64,000 nt of DNA from JAOPZW01 sp963835295 (GTDB lineage Bacteria; Actinomycetota; Thermoleophilia; Solirubrobacterales; Solirubrobacteraceae), in assembly GCA_963835295.1 (NCBI GenBank), contig CAWIEX010000015.1:496001-560000 (forward strand). The letters are read 5' to 3'. The notes under the pieces are model-generated. The model saw only the letters and a list, made by a program, of their open reading frames with translations, did not search any database and had not been told where the DNA came from. The position numbers were made by a program, and so were the translations under genes. Positions 34,633-42,848 of this stretch are shown here, piece after piece. Positions within the stretch are counted from its first letter, which is position 1, and every line of letters begins with the position of its first letter.

Positions 34633-35520
34633 ATGGCCAAGCAGCCCCGCATCCTCGTCGGCCAGGTGGCCGCCATCACCGGCGCCGCCCGCGGCATCGG
34701 CAAGGCGACGGCGCAGGCCTTCGCCCGCGAGGGCATGAAGGTGGCGATCGGGGACCTCGACGCCGAGCTGGCCGAGCAGGCGGCGGCCGAGATGGGTCCC
34801 AACGTCGCCGGGTTCGCGCTCGACGTGACCCGGCGCGACTCGGTCGAGGCCTTCGTCGACGCCGCCGAGGAGCGCTTCGGCCCGCTCGACGTGCTCGTCA
34901 ACAACGCCGGCATCATGCCCGTCGGGCGCTTCATCGACGAGGACGAGGCGACCGCCGTGCGCATGGTCGACATCAACCTCCACGGCGTCATTCACGGCAT
35001 GAAGGTCGCGCTGCCGCGCATGATGGCCCGCAACCGCGGCCACGTGGTCAACATCGCCTCGCAGGCCGGCAAGTACGGCGCGCCGGGCGGCGCGACGTAC
35101 TCGGCGACCAAGCACGCGGTCATCGGCCTCACGGAGGCGGTACGCGGCGAGCTGCACATCGAGGGCTCGGCGGTCGATCTGAGCTACGTCATGCCCTTCG
35201 TCGTCAAGACCGAGCTCGGCGCCGGCACCGAGAATGCGCGGGGGATGAAGAAGCTCGAGCCGGCCGACGTGGCCGACGCGATCGTCGACGCCATCAAGCA
35301 CGGCGTGGTCGACGTGTGGGTGCCGCGCTCGGCCCGCCACACCCACCGCTTCAGCGCGCTGCTGCCGCGGCGCGCGAGCGAGAGCGTGGCCCGCGCGCTG
35401 AAGGCCGACCGCGTCCTCATGGGCGCCGACAGGCAGGCCCGCGCCGCCTACGAGCTGCGCGCGGCCCACTCCGAGCCGGGCCTCGAGCCCGGCGAGGAGC
35501 CGCGCCAGCTCACCTCCTAG
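34633..35520 (+). CDS. Short-chain dehydrogenase/reductase
   Basis: A 295-residue classical SDR. The NAD(P) loop is AAITGAARGIGKA near residues 13-25, NNAGIMPVG lies near 92-100, the catalytic Ser is in VVNIASQAG near 138-146 and the active-site YSATK places Tyr156 and Lys160. A C-terminal extension of about 40 residues, rich in Arg and ending in an acidic, Glu/Pro-rich stretch, follows the core. It probably oxidises or reduces an alcohol/ketone of unknown nature. A TTGGAGG ribosome site lies at 34615-34621. Its stop overlaps the stop of the convergent kinase gene. Confidence 0.88.
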   Translation: MAKQPRILVGQVAAITGAARGIGKATAQAFAREGMKVAIGDLDAELAEQAAAEMGPNVAGFALDVTRRDSVEAFVDAAEERFGPLDVLVNNAGIMPVGRFIDEDEATAVRMVDINLHGVIHGMKVALPRMMARNRGHVVNIASQAGKYGAPGGATYSATKHAVIGLTEAVRGELHIEGSAVDLSYVMPFVVKTELGAGTENARGMKKLEPADVADAIVDAIKHGVVDVWVPRSARHTHRFSALLPRRASESVARALKADRVLMGADRQARAAYELRAAHSEPGLEPGEEPRQLTS

Positions 35521-37703
35521 CCGAACCGCACCCCGGCGCTGCGGCGGGCGAACCGCCCCGCGTGCGCAGGGCCCGACGGCGTGTTCATCGCCAGCCCGGC
35601 GTCGGCGAACGCCCGCCCCGGCGAGCCGGCGCCCACCAGCGAGGCGACGCCGACGCTCGCGTCGGTCCCCACCGGCCCCCGCGGGGTCTCGACGCGGAGG
35701 TCCTGCGCGGCGTCGCGGATGGCGTCGGCGGTCGTCTTGGCCGCGTCCATGTCCGCGTGAGCGAGCAGGGCCGCGATCTCCTGGTCGCCCACGTAGGCGA
35801 CGACGTCGGTCCCGCGCAGGCGCCGGCGCACGCCGTCGAGGATCCCGGCGACCAGCTTGTCGGCCGTCTCGGGGCCATGGCTCGAGCGCACCTCGGACAG
35901 CCCGTGCAGCGAGCAGCGCACGAGCGCCGCCTGCTCGCCGTAGCGCCGGCAGCGCAGCAGCTGGTGGCGCACGGCGCGCTCGAAGGCGCGCTGGCCGGGA
36001 GGCCCGGTGAGGACGCCGCCGCCGGTCCCGCGTAGGTCCTCGGGCGCATCGGTGAGGTGCCACAGCAGGCAGGCGTCGGTGCCGTCGGTGGCGTCGACGA
36101 GCGAGGCGGAGGCGCCGACCCGCAGGTACGAGCCGTCACCGCGCGCAAGGCGCCACGTGCCGCGATCGACGATGACGCGCCGCTCGAGCACGAGCTGGCG
36201 GCGCACCTCCTCCTCGGGGACGTCGGCCGGGTGCGTGAGGTCCTGCACCGTGCGGCCGATCAGCTCGTTGGCGCCGAAGCCCAGCAGGGTGCACAGGGAC
36301 CGGTTCACGCGCACGATGCGGCCGTCGTGCGAGATCAGGGCCATTGCCGCCGGAGCGACGTCGAACGCGCGGTCGAGGCCGGCGAGAGCCGTCTCGCGGC
36401 GGGCGTGGACGCGGCCGCGGGCGACGAGCGCGTCGAGGCGGACCTTGAGCTCGTCCGCGCCGAACGGCTTGACGACGCAGTCGTGCGCGCCCGCCAGCAG
36501 CAGGCCGGGCACGTCGTCGGGCGAGGCCGCGAGCGTCAGCAGCGGCACCTCGCCGAGGCGCCGCCGCAGGGCGGTGATCGCGCTCGAGCCGGCGGCGGCG
36601 TCGAGCACGACGGCGTCGGGGTGCCCGTCGGCGATCAGGCGCGCGGCCTCCAGGGCGTCGACCGCGTGGATGACGTCGTAGCGCAGGCCGATGAGCTCTC
36701 CCACGTAGGCCCCGAGCTCGGAGTCGCGGGTGACGACGAGGATGCTCGCGCGATCGGTGCCCGGCTCGCCGGCCATGGCCGGCGCGTCGCGGCGCCCGTC
36801 GGCGTCGAGCTCGGCCCGCAGGCGCTCGACTGTCGCGCGCTGGCGCTCGGCGACGTCGATGGTCGGCAGCCCCCTGGCACCCTCGCTGTCGGCCCCGCCG
36901 TCGACGTTGACGGGCAGGTCGACCACGAAGAGAGCGCCGCCCTCGGGGGCGTCGGTCAGGGTGACCGTGCCGTTGTGCAGGGTCACGAGGTCGCGCACGA
37001 TCGCGAGCCCCAGGCCAGTGCCTCCGGGTCGCGTCGCGCTGCCGGCGCCGCGCCGGTAGCGCTCGAAGATCGTCTCGCGCAGGCCGTCCTCGACGCCCGG
37101 CCCGCTGTCGGCGACCTCGATGCGCAGCCGCTCGCCGGCGTGCGCCACGGTGGCGCGCACGGTCCCTCCCGCCGGCGCGTACTTCAGCGCGTTGGCCAGC
37201 AGGTTGGAGACGACCGAGAGCACCTTCTCCTCGTCCAGACGCGCCGGCAGCTCGGGCGGCGCCTCCAGCACGAGGGTCTGGTCGCGCAGCTCGGCGACGC
37301 TGGCGAAGCCCTCGCAGCTGGACCGCACCAGCCGGGCGACGTCCACGTCGCGCGGCTCGAGCTCCAGGTGGCCGCCGTCCAGGCGCGACACCTGCAGCAG
37401 CTCCTCGACGCGCTTGAGCAGCACGTAGGCGTTCGCGCGGATGCGCCGGACGTCCTCGGTCTGGCCGTCCCCGAGCTCGGCCGCGGCGAGCAGCCTCCCG
37501 CAGAGCCCGAGCACGATGGACAGCGGCGTCTTGAGCTCATGGCCCACCCCGGCCAGGAGCTCTCGGCGTTGATCATCGAGCGCACGCGACCAGCTCGCGA
37601 GCGAGCTGGCCTCGAGGTCGCGGCGGTTGACGTCATCGACGCGTCGCCCCACCGACCTCCGCTGCGCTCGGGAATTGCCCCCGTCGGAATCCGATCCGAC
37701 CAT
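35517..37703 (-). CDS. Soluble hybrid histidine kinase with receiver-like, PAS and degenerate GGDEF domains
   Basis: A 728-residue protein without membrane helices. HisKA: GVGHELKTPLSIVLGL with His55. HATPase: NLLANALKYAP, DSGPGVEDG and GGTGLGLAIVRDL, about residues 105-260. A receiver-like domain at about 315-425 keeps LDAAAG and VKPFGADE but has only one acidic residue at the first pocket. PAS at about 450-560 (MALISHDGRIVRVNRSL). A final domain has the GGDEF fold but the signature reads VGDQEIAALL, so cyclase activity is unlikely. The start at 37703 (MVGSDSDGG) is followed by a basic stretch. It is divergent from the NarL-type regulator at 38134, its likely partner. Confidence 0.88.
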   Translation of the reverse strand: MVGSDSDGGNSRAQRRSVGRRVDDVNRRDLEASSLASWSRALDDQRRELLAGVGHELKTPLSIVLGLCGRLLAAAELGDGQTEDVRRIRANAYVLLKRVEELLQVSRLDGGHLELEPRDVDVARLVRSSCEGFASVAELRDQTLVLEAPPELPARLDEEKVLSVVSNLLANALKYAPAGGTVRATVAHAGERLRIEVADSGPGVEDGLRETIFERYRRGAGSATRPGGTGLGLAIVRDLVTLHNGTVTLTDAPEGGALFVVDLPVNVDGGADSEGARGLPTIDVAERQRATVERLRAELDADGRRDAPAMAGEPGTDRASILVVTRDSELGAYVGELIGLRYDVIHAVDALEAARLIADGHPDAVVLDAAAGSSAITALRRRLGEVPLLTLAASPDDVPGLLLAGAHDCVVKPFGADELKVRLDALVARGRVHARRETALAGLDRAFDVAPAAMALISHDGRIVRVNRSLCTLLGFGANELIGRTVQDLTHPADVPEEEVRRQLVLERRVIVDRGTWRLARGDGSYLRVGASASLVDATDGTDACLLWHLTDAPEDLRGTGGGVLTGPPGQRAFERAVRHQLLRCRRYGEQAALVRCSLHGLSEVRSSHGPETADKLVAGILDGVRRRLRGTDVVAYVGDQEIAALLAHADMDAAKTTADAIRDAAQDLRVETPRGPVGTDASVGVASLVGAGSPGRAFADAGLAMNTPSGPAHAGRFARRSAGVRFG

Positions 37704-37783
37704 TCCCTGTAAACCCCCCCGGGTCTGCACGACATCTGTTGCTGCGGTACGTCCGGAATCAAAGCGGGCCGTTCCCAGGGCAG

Positions 37784-37803
37784 GTGGGGAAGTTCGTACC
37801 CCA
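37784..37803. promoter_or_regulatory. Palindromic operator candidate, copy 1
   Basis: A 20-bp site with left half GTGGGGA and right half TACCCCA (five strictly paired bases plus similar flanks). The same layout recurs at 38027-38049, so the pair looks like a two-site operator for a dimeric regulator, about 80 and 340 bp from the two divergent starts. Confidence 0.45.
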
Positions 37804-38026
37804 GCGCCCGCAGCGTCTTCCCCCCGCGGGGCCGTATGCAACTCACCCGTCTGCGTTCGCGAGCCGGGGCTACTTTGCCTCAGGCACGGTCCAAGCGGCA
37901 CGACGCCCTCCCGATCGTGCGCCTGTCGCACACGCGGCAGGGGGCGGTCGAACACGGACTCGCCTCATGCCGCCCTGCGGCCGCCGGGCGGTTCCCGTCC
38001 CCCCCAAGGGGGCCGCCCGCGCGGCA

Positions 38027-38049
38027 GTGGGGTAGAAAAGTACCCCCAC
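38027..38049. promoter_or_regulatory. Palindromic operator candidate, copy 2
   Basis: GTGGGGTA (38027-38034) faces TACCCCCAC (38041-38049) across a 6-nt A-rich spacer; pairing is complete apart from one extra C. It resembles copy 1 at 37784-37803 and lies about 85 bp before the response-regulator start. Confidence 0.45.
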
Positions 38050-38133
38050 AGATCTGCCAATGTGCAGTTTCATGACCCTTGCCGTCAGACATGGGCGGCA
38101 CCGGTAAGCAAGGGGCAAACTCCGGGGGGAAAC

Positions 38134-38850
38134 ATGTCACAGCAAGAGCCCGAGGGCACGCGCCCTCATGGCGACGACGAGCCATTGAAGGTCATCGTTG
38201 TCGATGACGACCCGCTCGCGCGGAGGATGCTCCGCGACGTGCTTCAGAAAGCAGGCATCACGGTCATCGCCGAAGCCGGCAACGGCCGCGAAGCCATCGA
38301 GCTGAGCGTGTACTACAGGCCGGATGTCGTGGTCATGGACCTCGTCATGCCGGGCATGGACGGTGTCGCCGCCACGCGCGAGATCGTCGACCAGGCACCC
38401 GATGTGCGGGTGGTGATGCTCACCTCCTCCGACAGCGAGGAGGTCGGCATGATGACGCTGCGCGCGGGGGCCTCCGGCTTCCTGTGCAAGAGCGTCGGAG
38501 TCGATGCGCTGCCGCGCGCGCTGCGTTGCGCCAAGGAGGGCGAGGCCGTGGTCTCGCGAGCGCTGACCATGCGCCTCATCGAGGGCATGCGCCGCGTGCG
38601 CGAGGACGGCTCGGGCATGCGCCCGATCCGCAGCCCGCTGACGCCGCGTGAATGGGAGGTGCTCGACCTGCTCTGCCAGGAGAGCTCGACCGACGAGATC
38701 GCCGACGCGCTGGTGCTGTCGGTCGAGACCGTGCGCTCGCACATCAAGAGCGTGCTGCGCAAGCTCGGCGTGCGCTCGCGGCAGGAGGCGGTCAAGGCCG
38801 CGTCCGGCCTGCGCTCGGGGCTCGTGTTGGACGGCGTGGCTCCGGCGTGA
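38134..38850 (+). CDS. NarL/LuxR-family response regulator (1)
   Basis: A 238-residue regulator. The receiver has DDD at residues 24-26, the phospho-acceptor Asp69 in VVMDLVMPGMDG, Thr in MLTSSDSEE and Lys in FLCKSV. The C-terminal LuxR helix-turn-helix is LTPREWEVLDLLCQESSTDEIADALVLSVETVRSHIKSVLRKLGV. It should bind DNA as a dimer when phosphorylated. A GGGGGGA ribosome site precedes ATG 38134. It is translationally coupled (GTGA) to the small kinase that follows and closely resembles the regulator at 39936. Confidence 0.92.
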   Translation: MSQQEPEGTRPHGDDEPLKVIVVDDDPLARRMLRDVLQKAGITVIAEAGNGREAIELSVYYRPDVVVMDLVMPGMDGVAATREIVDQAPDVRVVMLTSSDSEEVGMMTLRAGASGFLCKSVGVDALPRALRCAKEGEAVVSRALTMRLIEGMRRVREDGSGMRPIRSPLTPREWEVLDLLCQESSTDEIADALVLSVETVRSHIKSVLRKLGVRSRQEAVKAASGLRSGLVLDGVAPA

Positions 38851-39527
38851 GTCACCAGGCCGCGCCGGCCTACAGCGGCGCCGAGGCGGATCTCGACGCC
38901 TACGCTGCTCAGGCCGCGCATCAGCTCGGCGAGGCGGTCGCGCTCCTGCGCGGCTACCTCGTCGTGCTCGAGCAGCGCGGCGATCGCGATCCCGAGCTGG
39001 GCGACGCCCTGCGGGGATTGTCCGCAGGGACGGAACGCGCGCAGCGCTTCGTCGACGACCTCCTCGACCTGGCCGCGGCCGGCCGCACCGAGCCGGTCGT
39101 CGAGCTGGTCGCACTCGAAGAGGCACTCGGCGCCGCGCAGCGCCGGCTGGCCGGCGAGCTGGCTGACACCGGGGCCGAGGTCCGCGCGGCCGGCCTGCCC
39201 GTCGTCCGCGCCGACCGCGAGCTCGTCACGCGCCTGCTCGCGCACCTGCTGCGCGTCGCGCTGGCCGCCGGCGCGCGCACCGTCGAGGTCCAGGGCACCG
39301 AGGACGATGGCGCTGTGCGCGTGGAGCTGCGCGACGACGGCACGCCCGCCTCCGGCGACCCGTTCGCGCCCTTCGCGCGCGCCCGCGGGCGCGGGCCGCT
39401 CGTCGGCGCCGGGGTCGGGCTCACCGTGTGCCGCCGCCTCGTGGAGAGCCACGGCGGCACCATCGCGCTCACCCAGGGCGACGACGGCATGACGCTCGTG
39501 ACCTTCACCCTTCCGGGCGAGGGCTAG
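38847..39527 (+). CDS. Small soluble histidine-kinase-like protein
   Basis: A 226-residue protein starting with GTG 38847 (VSHQAAPAYSG). A dimerisation helix pair holds AAHQLGEAVALLRGYL with His25 as the candidate phosphate acceptor. The ATPase half has LRDDGTPASGDPF as the D-x-G box and GRGPLVGAGVGLTVCRRLVESHGG as the G box; the N box reads LLAHLLRVALAAG, where the usual Asn is missing. It may therefore bind ATP poorly or act as a phosphatase or pseudokinase. No sensor or membrane part is present. It lies between two regulators in one operon. Confidence 0.8.
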   Translation: MSHQAAPAYSGAEADLDAYAAQAAHQLGEAVALLRGYLVVLEQRGDRDPELGDALRGLSAGTERAQRFVDDLLDLAAAGRTEPVVELVALEEALGAAQRRLAGELADTGAEVRAAGLPVVRADRELVTRLLAHLLRVALAAGARTVEVQGTEDDGAVRVELRDDGTPASGDPFAPFARARGRGPLVGAGVGLTVCRRLVESHGGTIALTQGDDGMTLVTFTLPGEG

Positions 39528-39533
39528 GCGCGC

Positions 39534-39902
39534 GTGCGCATCCTGCTCTGCGATGACACCCCCGAGCTGCGATCGCTGATGCGCTCGGCGCTCGAGTCGC
39601 GCGACGACGTCGAGATCGTCGGCGAGGTAGGCGACGGCCACGCCGCGGTGCAGATCGCGGCCGACGAGCAGCCCGAGGTCGTCGTGCTCGATCTCGAGAT
39701 GCCCGGCGCCGATCCCGAGGCGCTGCTCGTCGGGCTGCGCCGCGCCGCCCCGGACGCTGCGCTCGTGACCTTCTCGGGCCACCGGCCGGCCGACGTGGCC
39801 GGCGCCGCGGTCGACGAGATCGCGCTGCACGTGCCCAAGACGACGGACCTCGCCGTCGCGGCTACGGCCGTGCGCGCACTCGGCGATCGCCCGCGCGCCT
39901 GA
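39534..39902 (+). CDS. Single-domain response regulator receiver
   Basis: A 122-residue receiver without an output domain. The acidic pair is CDD at residues 6-8, the acceptor Asp53 lies in VVVLDLEMPGADPE, the switch residue is in VTFSGHRP and the Lys is in HVPKTT. Such proteins pass phosphate between kinases or act by protein contact. GTG at 39534 follows the small kinase gene by 6 bp. It may be a shuttle between that kinase and the NarL-type regulators on both sides. Confidence 0.87.
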   Translation: MRILLCDDTPELRSLMRSALESRDDVEIVGEVGDGHAAVQIAADEQPEVVVLDLEMPGADPEALLVGLRRAAPDAALVTFSGHRPADVAGAAVDEIALHVPKTTDLAVAATAVRALGDRPRA

Positions 39903-39935
39903 ACGCGCCCCCGCGCACGGCGGCATACTGCGCGG

Positions 39936-40646
39936 ATGAGCTCGGGCCTGGGCATCGAGCCGCTGCGGCCGGCCGCGCCCCGCGTGGTCATCGCCGACGA
40001 CGACGCGGTGTTCCGCAGCGGCGTGCGGGCGGCGCTCCAGGATGCCGGCATCGTCGTCATCGCCGAGGCCGACAACGGCCGCGACGCGATCGACCTGGCC
40101 GTGCACTTCCGCCCCGACGTGGTGCTCATGGACGTGGTCATGGTCGGGATGGACGGGATCGCCGCCACGCGGGCGATCGCCGGCCGCGCGCCGGAGGTCA
40201 ACGTCGTCCTGCTCACCAGCTCGCAGGACGCCGAGCTGGGGATGATCGGCCTGCGCGCCGGCGCCGACGGGCACCTGGTCAAGGGCCTGGCCTTCGAGGA
40301 CCTCGTGGCCGCGGTCCGCTCAGCCGCCGACGGCGAGCCCGTCCTGGCGCCGGCCGTTGCGCGCCGCCTCATCGAGCGCCTGCGCGCCCTGCCCGACGGC
40401 GGGCTCGGGGTGCGCCCGGTCCGCAGCACGCTGACCTCGCGCGAGTGGGAGGTGCTGGACCTCCTGTGCGCGGGCCTGTCCGTCGACGACGTGGCCGACC
40501 GCCTCGTGCTCGCGCGCGACACCGTCCGCACGCACGTCAAGCGCATCCTGCGCAAGCTCGGCGTGCACTCCCAGGCCGAGGCCATCGAGATGGCCAACGG
40601 GATCCGCGCGACCTACGCGCCCGGTCATCGCGAGCCGCTGGCCTGA
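39936..40646 (+). CDS. NarL/LuxR-family response regulator (2)
   Basis: A 236-residue paralogue of the 38134 regulator. The receiver has DDD at residues 21-23 and the acceptor Asp66 in LMDVVMVGMDG, where the usual Pro after Met is Val; the switch Thr is in LLTSSQDAE and the Lys in LVKGLA. The LuxR helix-turn-helix is LTSREWEVLDLLCAGLSVDDVADRLVLARDTVRTHVKRILRKLGV. The high likeness to the first regulator suggests tandem duplication within this four-gene operon. A strong hairpin lies just after its stop. Confidence 0.92.
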   Translation: MSSGLGIEPLRPAAPRVVIADDDAVFRSGVRAALQDAGIVVIAEADNGRDAIDLAVHFRPDVVLMDVVMVGMDGIAATRAIAGRAPEVNVVLLTSSQDAELGMIGLRAGADGHLVKGLAFEDLVAAVRSAADGEPVLAPAVARRLIERLRALPDGGLGVRPVRSTLTSREWEVLDLLCAGLSVDDVADRLVLARDTVRTHVKRILRKLGVHSQAEAIEMANGIRATYAPGHREPLA

Positions 40647-40668
40647 GCCATGTCGCCCGCGGCATGAG

Positions 40669-40743
40669 AGGCGGGAGGTCCGCGTCGTGGTACGGACCTC
40701 CCGCCTGACGCCCCGAGTAGGGGGGTGACGAACCCGGGGCGTC
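40669..40743 (+). terminator. Tandem hairpins after the two-component operon
   Basis: A perfect 14-bp stem (40669-40682 with 40693-40706, 10-nt loop) is followed directly by a 9-bp stem (40707-40715 with 40735-40743, 19-nt loop). There is no U-tract. They lie between the convergent ends of the regulator gene and the GT4 gene at 40834 and probably stop transcription in both directions. The rest of 40647-40833 shows no gene. Confidence 0.65.
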
Positions 40744-40833
40744 GTCCTCAGGCTCTCACCGAGCGCGCTAGCAGTGCACGGCGAGATTCTCCGCCGGGTG
40801 GCCGGCCGAGATCGGAGACGCCGTCCCTGGCGC

Positions 40834-42069
40834 TCAAAGGTAGGTCCTCGCGGTGAGGGCGCGTGCGGGCGCCGGCGAGGGGGCAGGGCGCGACAGCACC
40901 CGGGCGTAGGCGGCCAGGAGCGCGCCCTCGGAGTGCTGCCAGGACAGCTCGGTCTCGATGCGCTCGCGCGCGAGCGCGCCCATCCGCTCGCGGCGCGCGG
41001 GATCGTCGAGCAGCTCGGCGACGCAGCGCCCGAGGCTGTCCGGATCGCCGGGCGCGGCGTACAGCGCGCTGTCGCCGGCCGAGACGCGCGACTCGGGCAG
41101 CGCGTAGGAGGCCACCGCGCGCCCCAGCGCCATGTACTCGGGGATCTTGATCATGGTCGAGACGTCGTTCAGCGGGCTCGGCGGATCCGGTGCGAGGCAG
41201 ACGTCGGAGGAGGAGAGGATCAGGCGGATGTCGTCGTCGCCGCGCCAGCCGGCGAACTCGACGTGGTCGCCGAGCGCCAGCTCGTCGGCCAGCGCGCGCA
41301 TGGCGGGCAGCGCGTCGCCATCGCCGACGAAGACGGCGTGCCAGTCCTCGCGCATGCCGCGCAGCGCGGCGAGCGCTCGCAGAGCGTGGTCGACGCCGTC
41401 CTGCGGGCCCATGATCCCGAGGTAGGAGATCAGGTGCGCGCGCCCGCGTCGCCAGGCCGGGTCGGCCGGCACCGGGCGAAAGCGTGTCAGGTCGGGGCCG
41501 TTGCGCACGACGAAGACGTCCTCGGGGTCCATGCCGCCGCGCTCGACGGCCACGCGCGCGTACGAGCCGTTGGTGGCCAGCGAGACGTCGGCCATCCGGT
41601 AGGCCAGGCGCTCGGCGCGCAGCGTCGCGCGGTAGCCGAGGTCCTCGCCGCGCCCGAAGCGCGAGCGGTACAGCTCGGGCACCAGGTCGTGGTGGTCGAA
41701 GATGAAGCGCGTGCCCTGGCGGCGCAGGCTGCGCGCGGCCAGCAGCAGGAGGTCGGGCGGGTTGCAGGCGTGGACGACGTCGAAGCGCCGCTCGCGCGAG
41801 AGCTGGCGCACCAGCTTGCGCAGGCGCCAGAGGGCCTGCCCGTACTCGCGGGCGTAGCCGAGCGTGCTGCCCGCGGGACGCAGCGGGTAGCGATGGATCT
41901 CGATGCCCTCGAGCACCTCGTAGGGCGCGTCGTCGCGATCGGCGCCCTGGGCGCAGGCGATGACGACCTGCCAGCCGGCGGCGGTCAGCGTGCGGCTGAT
42001 GTTCCACACCCGGCGGTCGGCCGGGACCGGGGCGTTCTCGCTGATGATGAGGACGCGGCCGGCGCGCAT
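40834..42069 (-). CDS. GT4 glycosyltransferase (WcaI/WbuB-like)
   Basis: A 411-residue GT-B enzyme. It starts MRAGRVLIISENAPVPADRRVWNISRTL, has DVVHACNPPDLLLLAA near residue 98, FIFDHHDLVPELY near 122, NGPDLTRFRPVP near 188, SYLGIMGPQDGVDHALRALA near 211 and a C-terminal half with APDPPSPLNDVSTMIKIPEYMALGRAVASY near 286-315. This is close to the WbuB/WcaI style of fucosaminyl- or deoxyhexosamine transferases. It overlaps by one base with the upstream phosphoglycosyl transferase gene, so it likely adds the second sugar onto that enzyme's product. Donor identity is inferred. Confidence 0.9.
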   Translation of the reverse strand: MRAGRVLIISENAPVPADRRVWNISRTLTAAGWQVVIACAQGADRDDAPYEVLEGIEIHRYPLRPAGSTLGYAREYGQALWRLRKLVRQLSRERRFDVVHACNPPDLLLLAARSLRRQGTRFIFDHHDLVPELYRSRFGRGEDLGYRATLRAERLAYRMADVSLATNGSYARVAVERGGMDPEDVFVVRNGPDLTRFRPVPADPAWRRGRAHLISYLGIMGPQDGVDHALRALAALRGMREDWHAVFVGDGDALPAMRALADELALGDHVEFAGWRGDDDIRLILSSSDVCLAPDPPSPLNDVSTMIKIPEYMALGRAVASYALPESRVSAGDSALYAAPGDPDSLGRCVAELLDDPARRERMGALARERIETELSWQHSEGALLAAYARVLSRPAPSPAPARALTARTYL

Positions 42070-42794
42070 CACGCTGCTCCGCGGCCGGCGAAGACGGCCG
42101 GCACCGTGCGCGCCAGGATCTTCAGGTTCAGCCACAGCGAGCGGCTGCGGGCGTACTCGACGTCCAGCGCGACCATCTCCTCGAGCCCCAGCTCCGAGCG
42201 GCCGCTGACCTGCCACAGGCCGGTCATCCCGGGCTTGACCGCGAAGCGGTCGAACCAGTGCGGCGGGTAGTGCTCGACCTCGTAGGGGATCGGCGGCCGG
42301 GGGCCGACGAGCGACATGTCGCCGCGCAGCACGTTCCACAGCTGCGGCAGCTCGTCGAGGCTCGACTTGCGCAGGAAGCGCCCGACGCGCGTGACCCGGG
42401 TGTCGTTCGCCATCTTGAAGAAGTTCGACTCGCCGCCGTCCGTCGTCACCTGCGCCTGCGTCTCGCCCCGGCCCTGCTCGCGGGCGATCAGGCCGATGAC
42501 GAACTCGCGGTGGGTCTCGTGCCCGGCACCGCTGTGCATGGTGCGGAACTTGTTGACGATGAAGGGCTGCTGGTTGCGCCCGACGCGGCGCTGGCGGTAG
42601 AGCACGCGCCCCCTGGAGTCCAGGAGGATGGCGGCCCCGAGGACGAGGAAGACGGGCGCGAGCACGAGCAGCAGGACGGCGGAGACCGCCACGTCCAGCG
42701 CCCGACACGCCGCCGCCGAGTACCTCGACTCGCCGTCGACTACAGCGAGGCGTGTAGTCGAGAGGCTGCCGGCTTCCGTGCTGCTCGCGCTCAT
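42069..42794 (-). CDS. Undecaprenyl-phosphate sugar phosphotransferase (initiating transferase, second copy)
   Basis: A 241-residue PF02397 protein. After an approximately 35-residue variable N-terminus comes one membrane helix (VAVSAVLLLVLAPVFLVLGAAI), then LYRQRRVGRNQQPFIVNKFRTMHS near residues 65-88, RVGRFLRKSSLDELPQLWNVLRGDMSLVGPRPP near 138-171 with the Asp-Glu catalytic pair, and KPGMTGLWQVSGRS near 186-199. It loads the first sugar phosphate onto undecaprenyl phosphate. It leads an operon with the GT4 gene and has a 25-residue insertion relative to the copy at 30591. Nearby epimerase and aminotransferase genes may supply its sugar. Confidence 0.93.
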   Translation of the reverse strand: MSASSTEAGSLSTTRLAVVDGESRYSAAACRALDVAVSAVLLLVLAPVFLVLGAAILLDSRGRVLYRQRRVGRNQQPFIVNKFRTMHSGAGHETHREFVIGLIAREQGRGETQAQVTTDGGESNFFKMANDTRVTRVGRFLRKSSLDELPQLWNVLRGDMSLVGPRPPIPYEVEHYPPHWFDRFAVKPGMTGLWQVSGRSELGLEEMVALDVEYARSRSLWLNLKILARTVPAVFAGRGAA

Positions 42795-42848
42795 GTCGGA
42801 TAAACGTCCCGATGCGGCCTGCGCTCGCGGAGGGGAAACGAATGATTC

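Larger units (their letters stand above)
37704..38133. promoter_or_regulatory. 430-bp divergent promoter region of kinase and response regulator
   Basis: No gene is seen between the starts at 37703 and 38134. The region is less coding-like, with runs of C and G. It contains two similar palindromes (listed separately) and a CCCCC-AA-GGGGG hairpin near 38009-38022, all suited to binding by regulators or to structured leaders. Confidence 0.55.
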
